Source of the DNA: Pseudomonas hydrolytica
GTDB lineage: Bacteria > Pseudomonadota > Gammaproteobacteria > Pseudomonadales > Pseudomonadaceae
Length of the DNA: 64,000 nucleotides
Assembly: GCF_021495345.1 (NCBI RefSeq)
Contig: NZ_CP099397.1
Location: 1,860,001 to 1,924,000, forward strand
Direction: 5' to 3'
Part shown: positions 29,607 to 38,301 of the stretch, piece after piece
Layout: every line of letters begins with the position of its first letter
Position numbering within the stretch: the first letter of the stretch is position 1
The notes under the pieces: generated by a model
Database searches by the model: none
What the model was told of the DNA's origin: nothing
Seen by the model: only the letters and a program-made list of their open reading frames with translations
Position numbers and translations under genes: made by a program

Positions 29607-30353
29607 CTAGCGGCCGCGGCGCAACTGTCGCGGGGTCATGCCCAGGTGGCGGGAGAGGGCGGCGGTAAAGGCGCTCTGCGAGGCGTAGCCGACCCGCGCC
29701 GCCACCTCGCCGACGGGCAGGTCACTGTCCAGCAGCAGGCGTTCGGCCAGGCGCAGGCGCTGCAGGCGCAGATGCTCCATGGGCGTGCGCCCGGTCTCGG
29801 CGAGAAAGCGCGCGTGAAAGCGCGCCACCGAAAGGCCGGCCAGACGGGCCAGGTCGGCGACCTGCAGTGGGCGCGCGGCATGCTGCTCGATATAGCTGTC
29901 CAGCGCCGCCAGCGGCAGGCCGCCGGGCTGCACGTGCTGCCCGCCACAGGCCAGGCTGCCGAGCAGCAGCGCCGCGCCCTGGTTGGCGATCACCGGGTCG
30001 TTGATCGGGCTGCTGGCGAGCCAGCTGAGCAGCTGGCCCTGCACGGGATCGAGTTGCATCGCCCGTGGCTTGTCCAGCAGGCGCTGGATACTGTCGGCAT
30101 GGTGGCCGAGTTGCCGTTCGAGCCAGTCGTTGGCCGGCAGGTCCAGCACCAGGCACTGACTGCCGCGCGGGCTGCCGCAGGCATGGCGAGCCTCGGCCGG
30201 TACCACGGCCAGCTGGTGGCGCAGTACTCGGCTGCCCTGATCGGCCACCTCGAACTGCAGCTCGCCGGCCAGGCCGAACACCAGCTGGGCGTGGTCGTGG
30301 CTATGGCAGAGCACTTCGTGGCTGTAATGACGCAACGACAGGATCGGGGGCAT
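29607..30353 (-). CDS. AraC-family transcriptional regulator
   Basis: 248 residues from ATG 30353, preferred because GAGGAAG lies upstream. The N-terminal cupin-like ligand domain has a His-rich start (HEVLCHSHDHAQLVFGLAG), and the C-terminal double helix-turn-helix (about 150-245) contains VADLARLAGLSVARFHARF and VGEVAARVGYASQSAFTAALSRHLGMTP. Divergent from the plcP-agt pair, so it might control it, but the local Pho box offers another explanation. Confidence 0.9.
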   Translation of the reverse strand: MPPILSLRHYSHEVLCHSHDHAQLVFGLAGELQFEVADQGSRVLRHQLAVVPAEARHACGSPRGSQCLVLDLPANDWLERQLGHHADSIQRLLDKPRAMQLDPVQGQLLSWLASSPINDPVIANQGAALLLGSLACGGQHVQPGGLPLAALDSYIEQHAARPLQVADLARLAGLSVARFHARFLAETGRTPMEHLRLQRLRLAERLLLDSDLPVGEVAARVGYASQSAFTAALSRHLGMTPRQLRRGR

Positions 30354-30428
30354 GGCGGCTTCCTCGGCAACCGTCGCAGTGTACCGTCTGGCCAGGGTTC
30401 CGCGCTGCGTCATCGAATCGTCGTTGCA

Positions 30429-30446
30429 TTGTCACAAGCCTTTCAC
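30429..30446 (+). promoter_or_regulatory. Candidate Pho box before plcP-agt
   Basis: Two seven-base half sites TTGTCAC and CTTTCAC are spaced by four bases, each 5 of 7 to CTGTCAT, the PhoB consensus layout. It lies 43 bases before the plcP ATG. A clear -10 at ideal spacing was not found; TCTAAA at 30465 is the nearest. Confidence 0.5.
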
Positions 30447-30488
30447 CGCTACGCCTCAAGCTCGTCTAAACCCAGCCGGAGGCCGCCC

Positions 30489-31310
30489 ATGACCAGCGCC
30501 CAGCTCGCCAAGCCCACCCGCAAGCAACGTGTCCGCACCCTGTGGATCTCCGACGTGCACCTCGGCACCCGCGACTGTCAGGCCGAGCACCTGGCGGCCT
30601 TCCTCAAGCGCTATCACGCCGACCGCATCTACCTGGTGGGTGACATCATCGACGGCTGGAAGCTGCGCGGCGGCATCTACTGGCCGCAGGCGCACACTAA
30701 CGTGATCCGCCGTCTGCTGACCATGAGCAAGCGCGGCACCGAGGTGATCTACGTCACCGGCAACCACGACGAGTTCCTGCGCCGCTATTCCAGCCTGATG
30801 CTGGGCAACATCCAGCTGGTCGACGAGGCCGAGCACGTCACCGTCGACGGCCGCCGCCTGCTGGTGATCCATGGCGACCAGTTCGACGTGATCACCCGCT
30901 ACCACCGCTGGCTGGCCTTTCTCGGCGACTCGGCCTACGAATTCACCCTGACCCTCAACCGCTGGCTCAACCACTGGCGCAGCCGCTGGGGCTATGGCTA
31001 CTGGTCGCTGTCGGCCTACCTCAAGCACAAGGTCAAGACCGCGGTGAACTTCATCAGCGACTTCGAGGAGGCCATCGCCCACGAATGCGTCAAGCGCGGC
31101 CTGCAGGGCGTCGTGTGCGGTCACATCCACCACGCCGAGATCCGCCAGGTCGGCGGGGTGGAGTACATGAACTGCGGCGACTGGGTGGAGTCCTGCACGG
31201 CGCTGATCGAGCACTGGGACGGGCAGATCGAGCTGTATCGCCTGGCCGAGGCGCAGGCGCGCCTGGTCGGTGAGGAACAGGCCGCTGCCGTGCTCGAGAC
31301 CGGCGCATGA
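30489..31310 (+). CDS. plcP: PlcP-type calcineurin-like phospholipase (often annotated LpxH-like UDP-diacylglucosamine diphosphatase)
   Basis: 273 residues of the metallophosphoesterase fold with metal motifs SDVHLG (D22, H24), GDIIDGW (D52), GNHDE (N92, H93), VIHGDQFD and GHIHHAE. The wording (YWPQAHTNVI, RYHRWLAFLGD, AVNFISDFEEA, GDWVESCTALIEHW) resembles the PlcP family that strips phospholipid heads under phosphate limitation, and is unlike true LpxH. ATG 30489 has GGAGG upstream. It overlaps the next gene by four bases; that gene is a glycosyltransferase, the known partner (Agt). Function rests on recalled family resemblance, not a search. Confidence 0.72.
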   Translation: MTSAQLAKPTRKQRVRTLWISDVHLGTRDCQAEHLAAFLKRYHADRIYLVGDIIDGWKLRGGIYWPQAHTNVIRRLLTMSKRGTEVIYVTGNHDEFLRRYSSLMLGNIQLVDEAEHVTVDGRRLLVIHGDQFDVITRYHRWLAFLGDSAYEFTLTLNRWLNHWRSRWGYGYWSLSAYLKHKVKTAVNFISDFEEAIAHECVKRGLQGVVCGHIHHAEIRQVGGVEYMNCGDWVESCTALIEHWDGQIELYRLAEAQARLVGEEQAAAVLETGA

Positions 31311-32344
31311 GGATACTGATCGTCTCCGACGCCTGGTCGCCGCAGGTCAATGGCGTGGTCACCAGCCTGGCTGCCCTGGTGCGCGAGCTGCGCGGCCTGG
31401 GTCATCAGGTCAAGCTGCTGTCGCCGGCGGATTTTCGTTCAGTGCCCTGTCCGACCTATGCGGAGATCCCGCTAGTGTGGGATCTGTGGCGGGTCGGCGC
31501 GGCGATTCGCGACTTTCGCCCCGACTGCGTGCATCTCGCGACCGAAGGGCCGCTGGGCTGGGCGGCGCGCAACTGGTTGAACAAGCGCGGCCTGGCGTTC
31601 TCCAGCGCCATCCATACCCGCTTTCCCGAGTACGTCAGCACACGCTGGCCGTGGATCGCACCGCGCTGGGGCTACGCCTACCTGCGGGCCTTCCACCGCA
31701 CCAGTCAGGCGGTACTGGTAACCACCGAGCGCCTGCGCGAGGAGTTCGCCGGCTGGCACCTGCAACGCCTGCAGCTGTGGCGCAAGGGGGTCGATACCAC
31801 CTTGTTTCGTCCCGAGCAAAGCCGCCCACGGCCGCCGCATCCGGTGTTTCTCTACGTCGGGCGTATCGCCCCGGAGAAGAACCTCGAGGCCTTTCTCGAT
31901 CTGCAGCTGCCCGGCGAGAAGCGTGTGGTCGGTGATGGTCCGCAGCGCGAGGCGCTGCAGCTGCGCTATCGGCAGGTACGCTTTCTCGGTTATCGCCATG
32001 GCCAGGCGTTGGTCGAGGCCTATCAGGATGCGTCGGTACTGGTTTTCCCCTCGCGCACCGATACCTATGGTCTGGTGATGCTCGAGGCGCTGGCCTGCGG
32101 CACGCCGGTGGCGGCCTTCCCGGTGGCCGGGCCGCTGGATGTGCTGCAACAGGGCGTCAGTGGGGTGCTGGATGACGATCTGGGCGCGGCCTGCCTGGCG
32201 GCGCTGGAACTGGATCGGGCGCGCTGCGCCGAGCTGGCGGCTGCGCAGTCCTGGCGGGCTTCGGCGCTGGAGTTCCTGGCCCTGCAGCCGCTGATCGACG
32301 GCGAGCCGGCGGCGCTGGGCGAGGCGTTGGTGGACAGTCGGTAG
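31307..32344 (+). CDS. agt: Agt-type GT4 glycosyltransferase, glycolipid synthesis partner of PlcP
   Basis: 345 residues, GT-B fold. N-terminal Rossmann segment MRILIVSDAWSPQVNGVVTSLAALV; the donor-binding part has FLYVGRIAPEKNLEAFL and the E-x7-E motif region (FPSRTDTYGLVMLEALACGTPV). No signal peptide. The start overlaps the plcP stop (ATGA), so translation is coupled. In the P. aeruginosa and marine systems I recall, the pair turns phospholipid into diacylglycerol and then glycosylates it to sugar lipids. The sugar and acceptor here are inferred. Confidence 0.75.
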   Translation: MRILIVSDAWSPQVNGVVTSLAALVRELRGLGHQVKLLSPADFRSVPCPTYAEIPLVWDLWRVGAAIRDFRPDCVHLATEGPLGWAARNWLNKRGLAFSSAIHTRFPEYVSTRWPWIAPRWGYAYLRAFHRTSQAVLVTTERLREEFAGWHLQRLQLWRKGVDTTLFRPEQSRPRPPHPVFLYVGRIAPEKNLEAFLDLQLPGEKRVVGDGPQREALQLRYRQVRFLGYRHGQALVEAYQDASVLVFPSRTDTYGLVMLEALACGTPVAAFPVAGPLDVLQQGVSGVLDDDLGAACLAALELDRARCAELAAAQSWRASALEFLALQPLIDGEPAALGEALVDSR

Positions 32345-32398
32345 CGGGTTTTCCCTGTGTGCACGGCGCATCCTGCGCGAGCGTGCTCCGCGCGAACC

Positions 32399-33787
32399 TT
32401 ACAGAATGACCTTGTCGCGCAGCTTCTCGGCGGCCTGGTTGAGCGCCTGGATCACCCGTTCCTTGTCGAAGTTCTGGATGCCGTTGGTGTCCAGATACAT
32501 GGAGAAGCCCGGCAGCTCGTGCTCGACGTAGCTGGAGGTGGCGCCCAGGTCGCGGCGGAAGTCCACCACCTGGTAGATCTGCACCGGACGGGTGAAGCCC
32601 TTGACGGTGATCTGGCCCTTGTCGCGGCACATGATCACGTCCTTGACCAGCGAATAGGTCTCGTGGGAGATGAGGATCTCGCCGGCCTCGGCGGCGCTTT
32701 CCAGGCGGCTGGCGAGGTTCACGTCGCGGCCGATGATGGTGTAGTCCATGCGCGTGTCGGCGCCGAAGTTGCCCACGGTGCAGTAGCCGGTGTTGAGGCC
32801 CATGCGGATTTCCAGCGGCTTGGTGATGCCCTGGGCGCGCCACTGCTGGCGCAGCACCTTCATGTGCTTGCGCATGGCGATGGCCATGGAAACCGCGGCC
32901 ACCGCATCCTTCTTGGCGCCCTGGCTGGAGGGGTCGCCGAAGAACACCATGACGCTGTCGCCGATGAACTTGTCGATGGTGCCGCCATACTTCAGGCAGA
33001 TCTTCGACATCTCGTTGAGGTAGGTGTTGAGTAGATCGGTCAGGGCCTCGGCTTCCAGCTCCTCCGACAGCTCGGTGAAGCCCTTGATGTCGGAGAAGAA
33101 CACCGTCAGCTTCTTGCGCTGGGTTTCCAGACGCACGCTCTTCTTGCCGGTGAAGATCGACTCCCACACCTGCGGCGACAGGTACTTGGCCAGGTTGCGC
33201 GCCAGTCGCGCGGCCTTTTCCTGCTCGCGCTTGATCTCGCTGCGTACCTGGGCCAGGCGCAGGCCCTGCTGGTTGACGAAGTAGGCGGTGATGCAGATGT
33301 ACAGGGTGGCGAAGAGAATGCTGACCAGCGCCACCAGCGTCGGGGTTTCCGTGTGCGGCTGCACCTCCACCACGGCGGCGCACAGGGCCATTGCGCTGGC
33401 GGCCACCAGCAGGGCCAGGCCCAGGTAGCGCAGGCCGCCGATGACCAGGGCGCTGAAGCTCAGCGTCAGCAGGAACATCAGGCTGGGCACGGTGGAAAAG
33501 CCGAGCAGCACCGAGGCGGCGCCGGCATGCAGGGCATCGATGAACAGCAGGGCGAGATCGGTCTGTTGCGGATGGTCGCGCTTGAAGCGGCGGCTCAGGT
33601 TGTGCGCCAGATGGGGGTAGAGCAGGGCGTAGGGCACCATCCACAGGATGTCGTAGGTGAAGTGCCCGACATAGGTTCCGGCGGCGACGCTGGCTGCTGT
33701 GGCGATATAGGCCAGTACGCGCGAATAGTATTCGCGCAACGGCGGCGTCGGCAGCCCGTTGGCACGGCTGAGAGTGACTGACTTCAT
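32399..33787 (-). CDS. cyaB: CyaB, MASE2 class III adenylate cyclase
   Basis: 462 residues from ATG 33787, matching P. aeruginosa CyaB (about 463); an upstream in-frame ATG at 33871 is rejected. The N-terminal MASE2 membrane domain has six helices (about 10-190), then a linker and the catalytic domain with both metal Asp motifs (VFFSDIKGFTEL and GDSVMVFFGD) and DVNLASRLES. It makes cAMP for Vfr-dependent virulence and type IV pilus genes in P. aeruginosa. It is convergent with agt across 54 bp; the same neighbours are known in P. aeruginosa. Confidence 0.92.
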   Translation of the reverse strand: MKSVTLSRANGLPTPPLREYYSRVLAYIATAASVAAGTYVGHFTYDILWMVPYALLYPHLAHNLSRRFKRDHPQQTDLALLFIDALHAGAASVLLGFSTVPSLMFLLTLSFSALVIGGLRYLGLALLVAASAMALCAAVVEVQPHTETPTLVALVSILFATLYICITAYFVNQQGLRLAQVRSEIKREQEKAARLARNLAKYLSPQVWESIFTGKKSVRLETQRKKLTVFFSDIKGFTELSEELEAEALTDLLNTYLNEMSKICLKYGGTIDKFIGDSVMVFFGDPSSQGAKKDAVAAVSMAIAMRKHMKVLRQQWRAQGITKPLEIRMGLNTGYCTVGNFGADTRMDYTIIGRDVNLASRLESAAEAGEILISHETYSLVKDVIMCRDKGQITVKGFTRPVQIYQVVDFRRDLGATSSYVEHELPGFSMYLDTNGIQNFDKERVIQALNQAAEKLRDKVIL

Positions 33788-34052
33788 CTGCTGGAACTGT
33801 CCCTGCTGGAATTCTGACGTCTCTTGTCGGACGCTCGAAGGTGGTCTGCAAGACCTGAGCCAGTGGCTCAATGGGCGGGGATCATAACCAAGGGGTGGCG
33901 GTCAGCCAAGCGCGCCCGCCGAGTGGCGCCAAAGTAGTGGCAGGCGGTCGGCAAGAGATCCGCCAGGCGGCGGTGCGCAGCGCCGGCATTCGCTTGCCGG
34001 TGCGCACCGCGGAAGGCGCGCGTTGCTGCGCGCAGCGTACCCTGCGAGGCGG

Positions 34053-34370
34053 CTAGAAGCGGATACGGCCGGTAAAGGCATCCTTGAGCATCACCCAGTC
34101 GCCCATCAGGCTGTACAGGGGGTATTGAAAGGTCGCCGGACGATTCTTTTCGAACACGAAATGGCCGACCCAGGCGAAGCCGTAGCCGACCAGGGGCAGC
34201 GTCAGCAGCCACAGCCACTGCTGGCTGAGCAGGGCATAGGCGAGAATCGCCAGCACCAGCAGACTGCCGACGTAGTGCAGGCGGCGGCAGGTGGGGTTGC
34301 TGTGCTCCTGCAGGTAGTAGGGGTAGAACTCGGCGAAGCTCTGATAGCGTTCTTTGCTCTGGGCGGTCAT
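34053..34370 (-). CDS. DUF962/Mpo1-like small membrane protein
   Basis: 105 residues from ATG 34370 (SD GGAGG upstream). The DUF962 signature is clear: FAEFYPYYLQEHSNPTCRRLHYVGS, two membrane segments and GYGFAWVGHFVFEKNRPATFQYP. Yeast Mpo1 of this family is an iron-dependent fatty-acid alpha-oxidase; the conserved His positions seen here fit that fold. Bacterial function is unproven. Gene on its own strand between cyaB and a divergent AraC gene. Confidence 0.88.
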   Translation of the reverse strand: MTAQSKERYQSFAEFYPYYLQEHSNPTCRRLHYVGSLLVLAILAYALLSQQWLWLLTLPLVGYGFAWVGHFVFEKNRPATFQYPLYSLMGDWVMLKDAFTGRIRF

Positions 34371-34500
34371 GGCGCACCTCCTGTTATTGTCATGCTTGAG
34401 TTTAGGGTGGCTGTCTCCTCGGGCCACTGACTTAAGGTGCCAGTCTAGTATCCTTGCGCCGCCAACCCCGAGCTTGTTGGCCCACCACAAGAACAAGACG

Positions 34501-35514
34501 ATGAGCGAGAGAACCACATCCTCCAACTGGGCATTGGCCATCGTGCAGGCACTGGAGCTGGGCGGCGTCGACTGCGTCGGCCTGTTCGCCGAGCTGGGTC
34601 TGGACTATGCCGCGCTGAACGATCCCGATGCACGCTTTCCGCAGGACGGCATGACCCGCGTGTGGCAGCACGCCGTGGCGCTGTCGGGCAATCCGGCGAT
34701 CGGGCTGAACATGGCGCAGGTGGTGCGCCCGGCGTCCTTCCATGTCGTCGGTTATGCGCTGATGTCCAGTCGCAACCTGCGCGAGGGCTTCACCCGCCTG
34801 GTGCGCTATCAGCGCATCATCGGCGAGGGGGCGGACCTGAACCTGCTGCCGCAGCCCGATGGCTATGCCCTGACCCTGGCCATTCACGGCGACCGCCTGC
34901 CGCCCGCGCGGCAGAGCGCCGAGGCGTCCCTGGCCTACTGCCTGGCATTCTGTCGCTGGCTCACCGGTAAGCCCATTCGCCCGCGGGAGATCCGCTTCCA
35001 GGGGCCGCCGCCGGCGGACCTCGGGCCTTACCAGCAGGTCTTCCAGGCCCCGCTCAGGTTCAATGCCGAGCACTATGGCCTGATTTTCGAGCGCAGCGAT
35101 GTCGAGGCGCAGCTGCCCAGCGCCAACGAGGCCCTGGCCCAGCTGCACGATCGTTTCGCCGGTGATTATCTGGCGCGCTTTTCCGGCAGCCGCGTCACCC
35201 ACCAGGCGCGTCAGGTGCTGTGTCGCCTGCTGCCGCAGGGCGAGCCGCGGCGCGAGACGGTGGCGCAGGCACTGCATCTGTCGCAGCGCACCCTGCAGCG
35301 CCGTCTGCAGGAGGAGGGCACCAGCTATCAGCAACTGCTCGACGACACCCGCCGCGACCTTGCCGAGCAGTATCTCGGCCAGGTCGATCTGACGCTGCTG
35401 GAGGTCGCCTATCTGCTCGGGTTCGCCGACCCGAGCAACTTCTTCCGCGCCTTCCGCCGCTGGTTCGGCGAAACGCCGGGGGAATACCGCGCGCAGCGCG
35501 GGTTCGCCTCCTGA
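34501..35514 (+). CDS. AraC-family regulator with arabinose-binding-type N-domain
   Basis: 337 residues from ATG 34501 (two possible upstream starts give non-homologous leaders). N-terminal ligand domain about 20-200 (Arabinose_bd type: ARFPQDGMTRVWQHAV, RPASFHVVGYALMSS); C-terminal helix-turn-helix pair with TVAQALHLSQRTLQRRLQEEG and LLEVAYLLGFADPSNFFRAFRRWFG. Such regulators often respond to small metabolites. No nearby dedicated target gene was recognised. Convergent with trkH, with 15 bases between stops. Confidence 0.9.
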   Translation: MSERTTSSNWALAIVQALELGGVDCVGLFAELGLDYAALNDPDARFPQDGMTRVWQHAVALSGNPAIGLNMAQVVRPASFHVVGYALMSSRNLREGFTRLVRYQRIIGEGADLNLLPQPDGYALTLAIHGDRLPPARQSAEASLAYCLAFCRWLTGKPIRPREIRFQGPPPADLGPYQQVFQAPLRFNAEHYGLIFERSDVEAQLPSANEALAQLHDRFAGDYLARFSGSRVTHQARQVLCRLLPQGEPRRETVAQALHLSQRTLQRRLQEEGTSYQQLLDDTRRDLAEQYLGQVDLTLLEVAYLLGFADPSNFFRAFRRWFGETPGEYRAQRGFAS

Positions 35515-35529
35515 GCGGCGCTGCCGGTC

Positions 35530-36981
35530 TCAGTGCCGCCAGAAGCTGGCGGTGAACAGCACCAGCACGGTGACGATTTCCAGACGCCCGAGCAGCATGC
35601 CGGCGGCCAGCACCCACTTGGCAGCATCCGGCAGGCTGGCGAAGTTGCCGGCCGGCCCGATGATCGGCCCCAGGCCCGGGCCGACGTTGCACACCGCCGT
35701 GGCGGCGCCGCTCAGCGCGGTCAGCGGGTCCAGGCCGAGCAGGGCGAGAAACAGGGCGATGGCGCCGATGGTCATGGTGATGAAGAAGGAGAAGGTAAGG
35801 ATCGAACGGACGATTTCCTCATCGAGGTTGTGCCCGTTGTACTGCTGCTTGATCACCGCGCGCGGGTGCACCATCTGCTTGAGGTTGGCATGCAGCAGGG
35901 TCAGCGCGACCTGGAAGCGGAACATCTTCAGACCGCCGGTGGTAGAGCCCGAGCAGCCGCCGACGAAGGTCAGGTAGAAGAACGCCATGACCGCGAAACC
36001 GCCCCAGGCGGTGTAGTCGCCCAGGGCATAGCCGGTGGTGGTGGCCACCGAGATGATGTTGAAGCTGGCCAGTCGTATGGCGTCGATCAGGGCGTGCTCG
36101 GAGTTGAGCCAGAGCCAAAGGCTGAACAGCGCGCAGGTGATCAGCAGCATGCCGACGAAGCCGCGTACCTGCTCGTCGCGGAGCAGGGCCTTGCGGTGCC
36201 CGCGCAGGCTGGCGACATAGAGCGTGAAGGGCAGGCTGCCGAGAACCATCAGGACGATGGCGACCCAATGGCTGGCAGGATCGAACTTGCCCATCGACTG
36301 GTCGGAGGTGGAGTAGCCGGCGGTGGAGATCGAGGTCATCGAATGGTTGATGGCATCGAACCAGTTCATGCCGCTCAGCCAGTAGGCGATCACTCCCAGG
36401 ATGGTGAAGGTCAGGTAGACGAAGACGATGTACTTGGCCGCCATGTGCGAGCGCGGCATGACCTTCTCGCCCCAGTCCGAGGATTCGGTCTGGAACAGGC
36501 GCATGCCACCGACGCGCAACAGCGGCAGAATCGCCACGGCCATGGCGATGAAGCCGATGCCGCCCAGCCATTGCAGCATCGAGCGCCAGATCAGCAGGGC
36601 CGGCGAGGCGTCGTCCAGCCCGCTGAGCACGGTGGAGCCCGTGGTGGTGACCCCGCTCATGGTCTCGAAGAAGGCATCGGTGAAGCTGATGTGATGCAGC
36701 AGCATCATCGGCATCGCGGCGAACAGACACACCACCAGCCAGCTGCAGGTGGTCAGCAGGTACATGTCGCGAGGGCGCAGCTTGAGGTTTTCCGGACGCC
36801 CCGGCACCACCAGAAGCAGACCGATGATCAGGGTGATCATGCTCGACCAGAGGAAGGCATTGAGGTCTTCCGGATGTTCGAAGACCAGCAGGGTCAGCAT
36901 GGGAATGACCATGCTGACGGCCAGGGTGATCAGAAAGATGCCGATGATGAAACCGATGATGCGCAGCGTCGGCAAGGCCAT
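35530..36981 (-). CDS. trkH: TrkH potassium-uptake channel subunit
   Basis: 483 residues, integral membrane protein. Four pore-loop repeats are seen, each with the selectivity glycine: VTTTGSTVL, SISTAGYST, ATTTGYALGDY and CNVGPGLGP. Works with the cytosolic regulator TrkA (not in this window) to import potassium. The start at 36981 has only a weak SD. The 296-bp gap to ykgJ on the far side holds its own leader and the ykgJ promoter. Confidence 0.94.
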   Translation of the reverse strand: MALPTLRIIGFIIGIFLITLAVSMVIPMLTLLVFEHPEDLNAFLWSSMITLIIGLLLVVPGRPENLKLRPRDMYLLTTCSWLVVCLFAAMPMMLLHHISFTDAFFETMSGVTTTGSTVLSGLDDASPALLIWRSMLQWLGGIGFIAMAVAILPLLRVGGMRLFQTESSDWGEKVMPRSHMAAKYIVFVYLTFTILGVIAYWLSGMNWFDAINHSMTSISTAGYSTSDQSMGKFDPASHWVAIVLMVLGSLPFTLYVASLRGHRKALLRDEQVRGFVGMLLITCALFSLWLWLNSEHALIDAIRLASFNIISVATTTGYALGDYTAWGGFAVMAFFYLTFVGGCSGSTTGGLKMFRFQVALTLLHANLKQMVHPRAVIKQQYNGHNLDEEIVRSILTFSFFITMTIGAIALFLALLGLDPLTALSGAATAVCNVGPGLGPIIGPAGNFASLPDAAKWVLAAGMLLGRLEIVTVLVLFTASFWRH

Positions 36982-37205
36982 GGAGTGGGCTCAGGCGGGT
37001 TGGAAAAGGCGCCATTCTACCCGCGCACGGGCGGCTGTAAACCGCCGCGCTCAGACCCTGTGAAGCGTAGCGGGCTAGGTCGAAACTGGCGAGCCGGTGC
37101 ACCCTGTCCGTTGCCAGAGCCTGTTCCGGGCAGGCTGGCGCTCCCGTCAGCTGCCACGCTGCATGGGCGAGCGGAGCGGCTTTCAGCAGCCCGATGAGCA
37201 GGGGC

Positions 37206-37233
37206 TTTACAAGCCCATGGCCGCGCATAGAAT
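37206..37233 (+). promoter_or_regulatory. Sigma-70-like promoter for ykgJ
   Basis: TTTACA (37206-37211) and TAGAAT (37228-37233) separated by 16 bases, 45 bases before the ykgJ ATG. Confidence 0.5.
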
Positions 37234-37277
37234 AGCCGCCAGTTGCCGGCGTCCGCCGGTTTCCGAGCTCTCCTCAA

Positions 37278-37649
37278 ATGTCCGAAGCCAATCCCTGCCT
37301 CACGTGCGGCGCCTGCTGCGCGTTCTTTCGTGTGTCCTTCTTCTGGGGCGAATGCCAATCCGCGGGCGGTAGCGTGCCGGACGAGCAGGTCATCCAGATC
37401 AGCCCTCACTACGTCGCCATGCGCGGCACCGAAAGCAAGCCGGCGCGCTGTACCCAGCTGCTGGGCGAGGTTGGCTGTGGCGTTCGTTGCACCATGTACG
37501 AGCAGCGTTCGAGCAGTTGCCGCGAATTCGAGGCTTCCTGGGAGAACGGCGTACACAACCCGCGCTGCGACGACGCGCGCAAGGCGCACGGTCTGCCGCC
37601 GCTGACGCCGCCCGTACAGCCGGTGGTGTCGCCGGACCGCGTCGCCTGA
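37278..37649 (+). CDS. YkgJ-family cysteine cluster protein
   Basis: 123 residues with eight or nine Cys in the YkgJ pattern: CLTCGACCAFFRVSFFW, CTQLLGEVGCGVRCTMYEQRSSSCREFE and a later C in NPRCDDARKAHG. This is the family of zinc- or iron-sulphur-binding proteins of unknown activity. No signal peptide. It is followed 57 bp later by a nitroreductase with its own -10-like TAGAAT (37673), so the two may be separately transcribed. Confidence 0.88.
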   Translation: MSEANPCLTCGACCAFFRVSFFWGECQSAGGSVPDEQVIQISPHYVAMRGTESKPARCTQLLGEVGCGVRCTMYEQRSSSCREFEASWENGVHNPRCDDARKAHGLPPLTPPVQPVVSPDRVA

Positions 37650-37706
37650 CCTGTCTCGGGCTGCGAGCCTGCTAGAATGCCGCCTCCTTGTTTTCGGAGG
37701 TGGCCA

Positions 37707-38267
37707 ATGGAGGCTCTCGACGCTCTGCTCAACCGTGTTTCCGTGCCGCGCCTGGTCGATCCGGCCCCGGATGCGGCGCAGCGCGAACTGCTGTTTCGCG
37801 CGGCCTTGCGCGCACCCGATCACGGTCAGCTGCGCCCCTGGCGCTTTCTCACGATAGAGGGGCAGGCCCGTGAGCGCATGGGCGAGTTGTTCGCCGACGC
37901 GTTGCTGGCAGCCGATGCCCAGGCGCCGGAAGAAAAATTGCTCAAGGCCCGCGGCATGCCCATGCGGGCGCCGTTGCTGGTGGTGGTGATCGCGCGCATT
38001 CAGGCTCATCCCAAGGTGCCGGCGTCCGAGCAGGTGATCGCTGCCGGTTGTGCGGCCCACGGCATTCTGCTGGCCGCTCACGCCCAGGGCATCGGCGCCG
38101 TCTGGCGCACCGGAGACATGGCCTATGACGCTCATGTGGCCAAGGGCCTTGGCTTGGCAGCGGACGAGCAGATCATCGCCTATCTCTACCTCGGTACGCC
38201 GGAGCGCGAATTGCGCCGTGCGCCCGAGCTGGCGCTCGAAGATTTCGTCAGCGCCTGGAACGGCTGA
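37707..38267 (+). CDS. YdjA-type FMN-dependent nitroreductase
   Basis: 186 residues from ATG 37707 (CGGAGG upstream; an earlier in-frame start has no SD). Signatures: the FMN-binding RVSVPRLVDPAPDAAQ start, RAALRAPDHGQLRPWRF, the central QVIAAGCAAHGILLAAHAQGIGAVWRTG and the ending YLGTPERE. Single-domain nitroreductase-like oxidoreductase, active as a dimer with FMN and NAD(P)H; natural substrate unknown. Convergent with cpxA. Confidence 0.9.
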   Translation: MEALDALLNRVSVPRLVDPAPDAAQRELLFRAALRAPDHGQLRPWRFLTIEGQARERMGELFADALLAADAQAPEEKLLKARGMPMRAPLLVVVIARIQAHPKVPASEQVIAAGCAAHGILLAAHAQGIGAVWRTGDMAYDAHVAKGLGLAADEQIIAYLYLGTPERELRRAPELALEDFVSAWNG

Positions 38268-38301
38268 CAGCTGCGTCCGGTGAGCCTGTCAGCGGCCCGG
38301 G

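Noticed and set aside
38263..38293. 8-bp inverted repeat GCTGACAG / CTGTCAGC between the nitroreductase and cpxA as a terminator
   Set aside because: A 15-base loop and no T tract; kept out of the terminator list.
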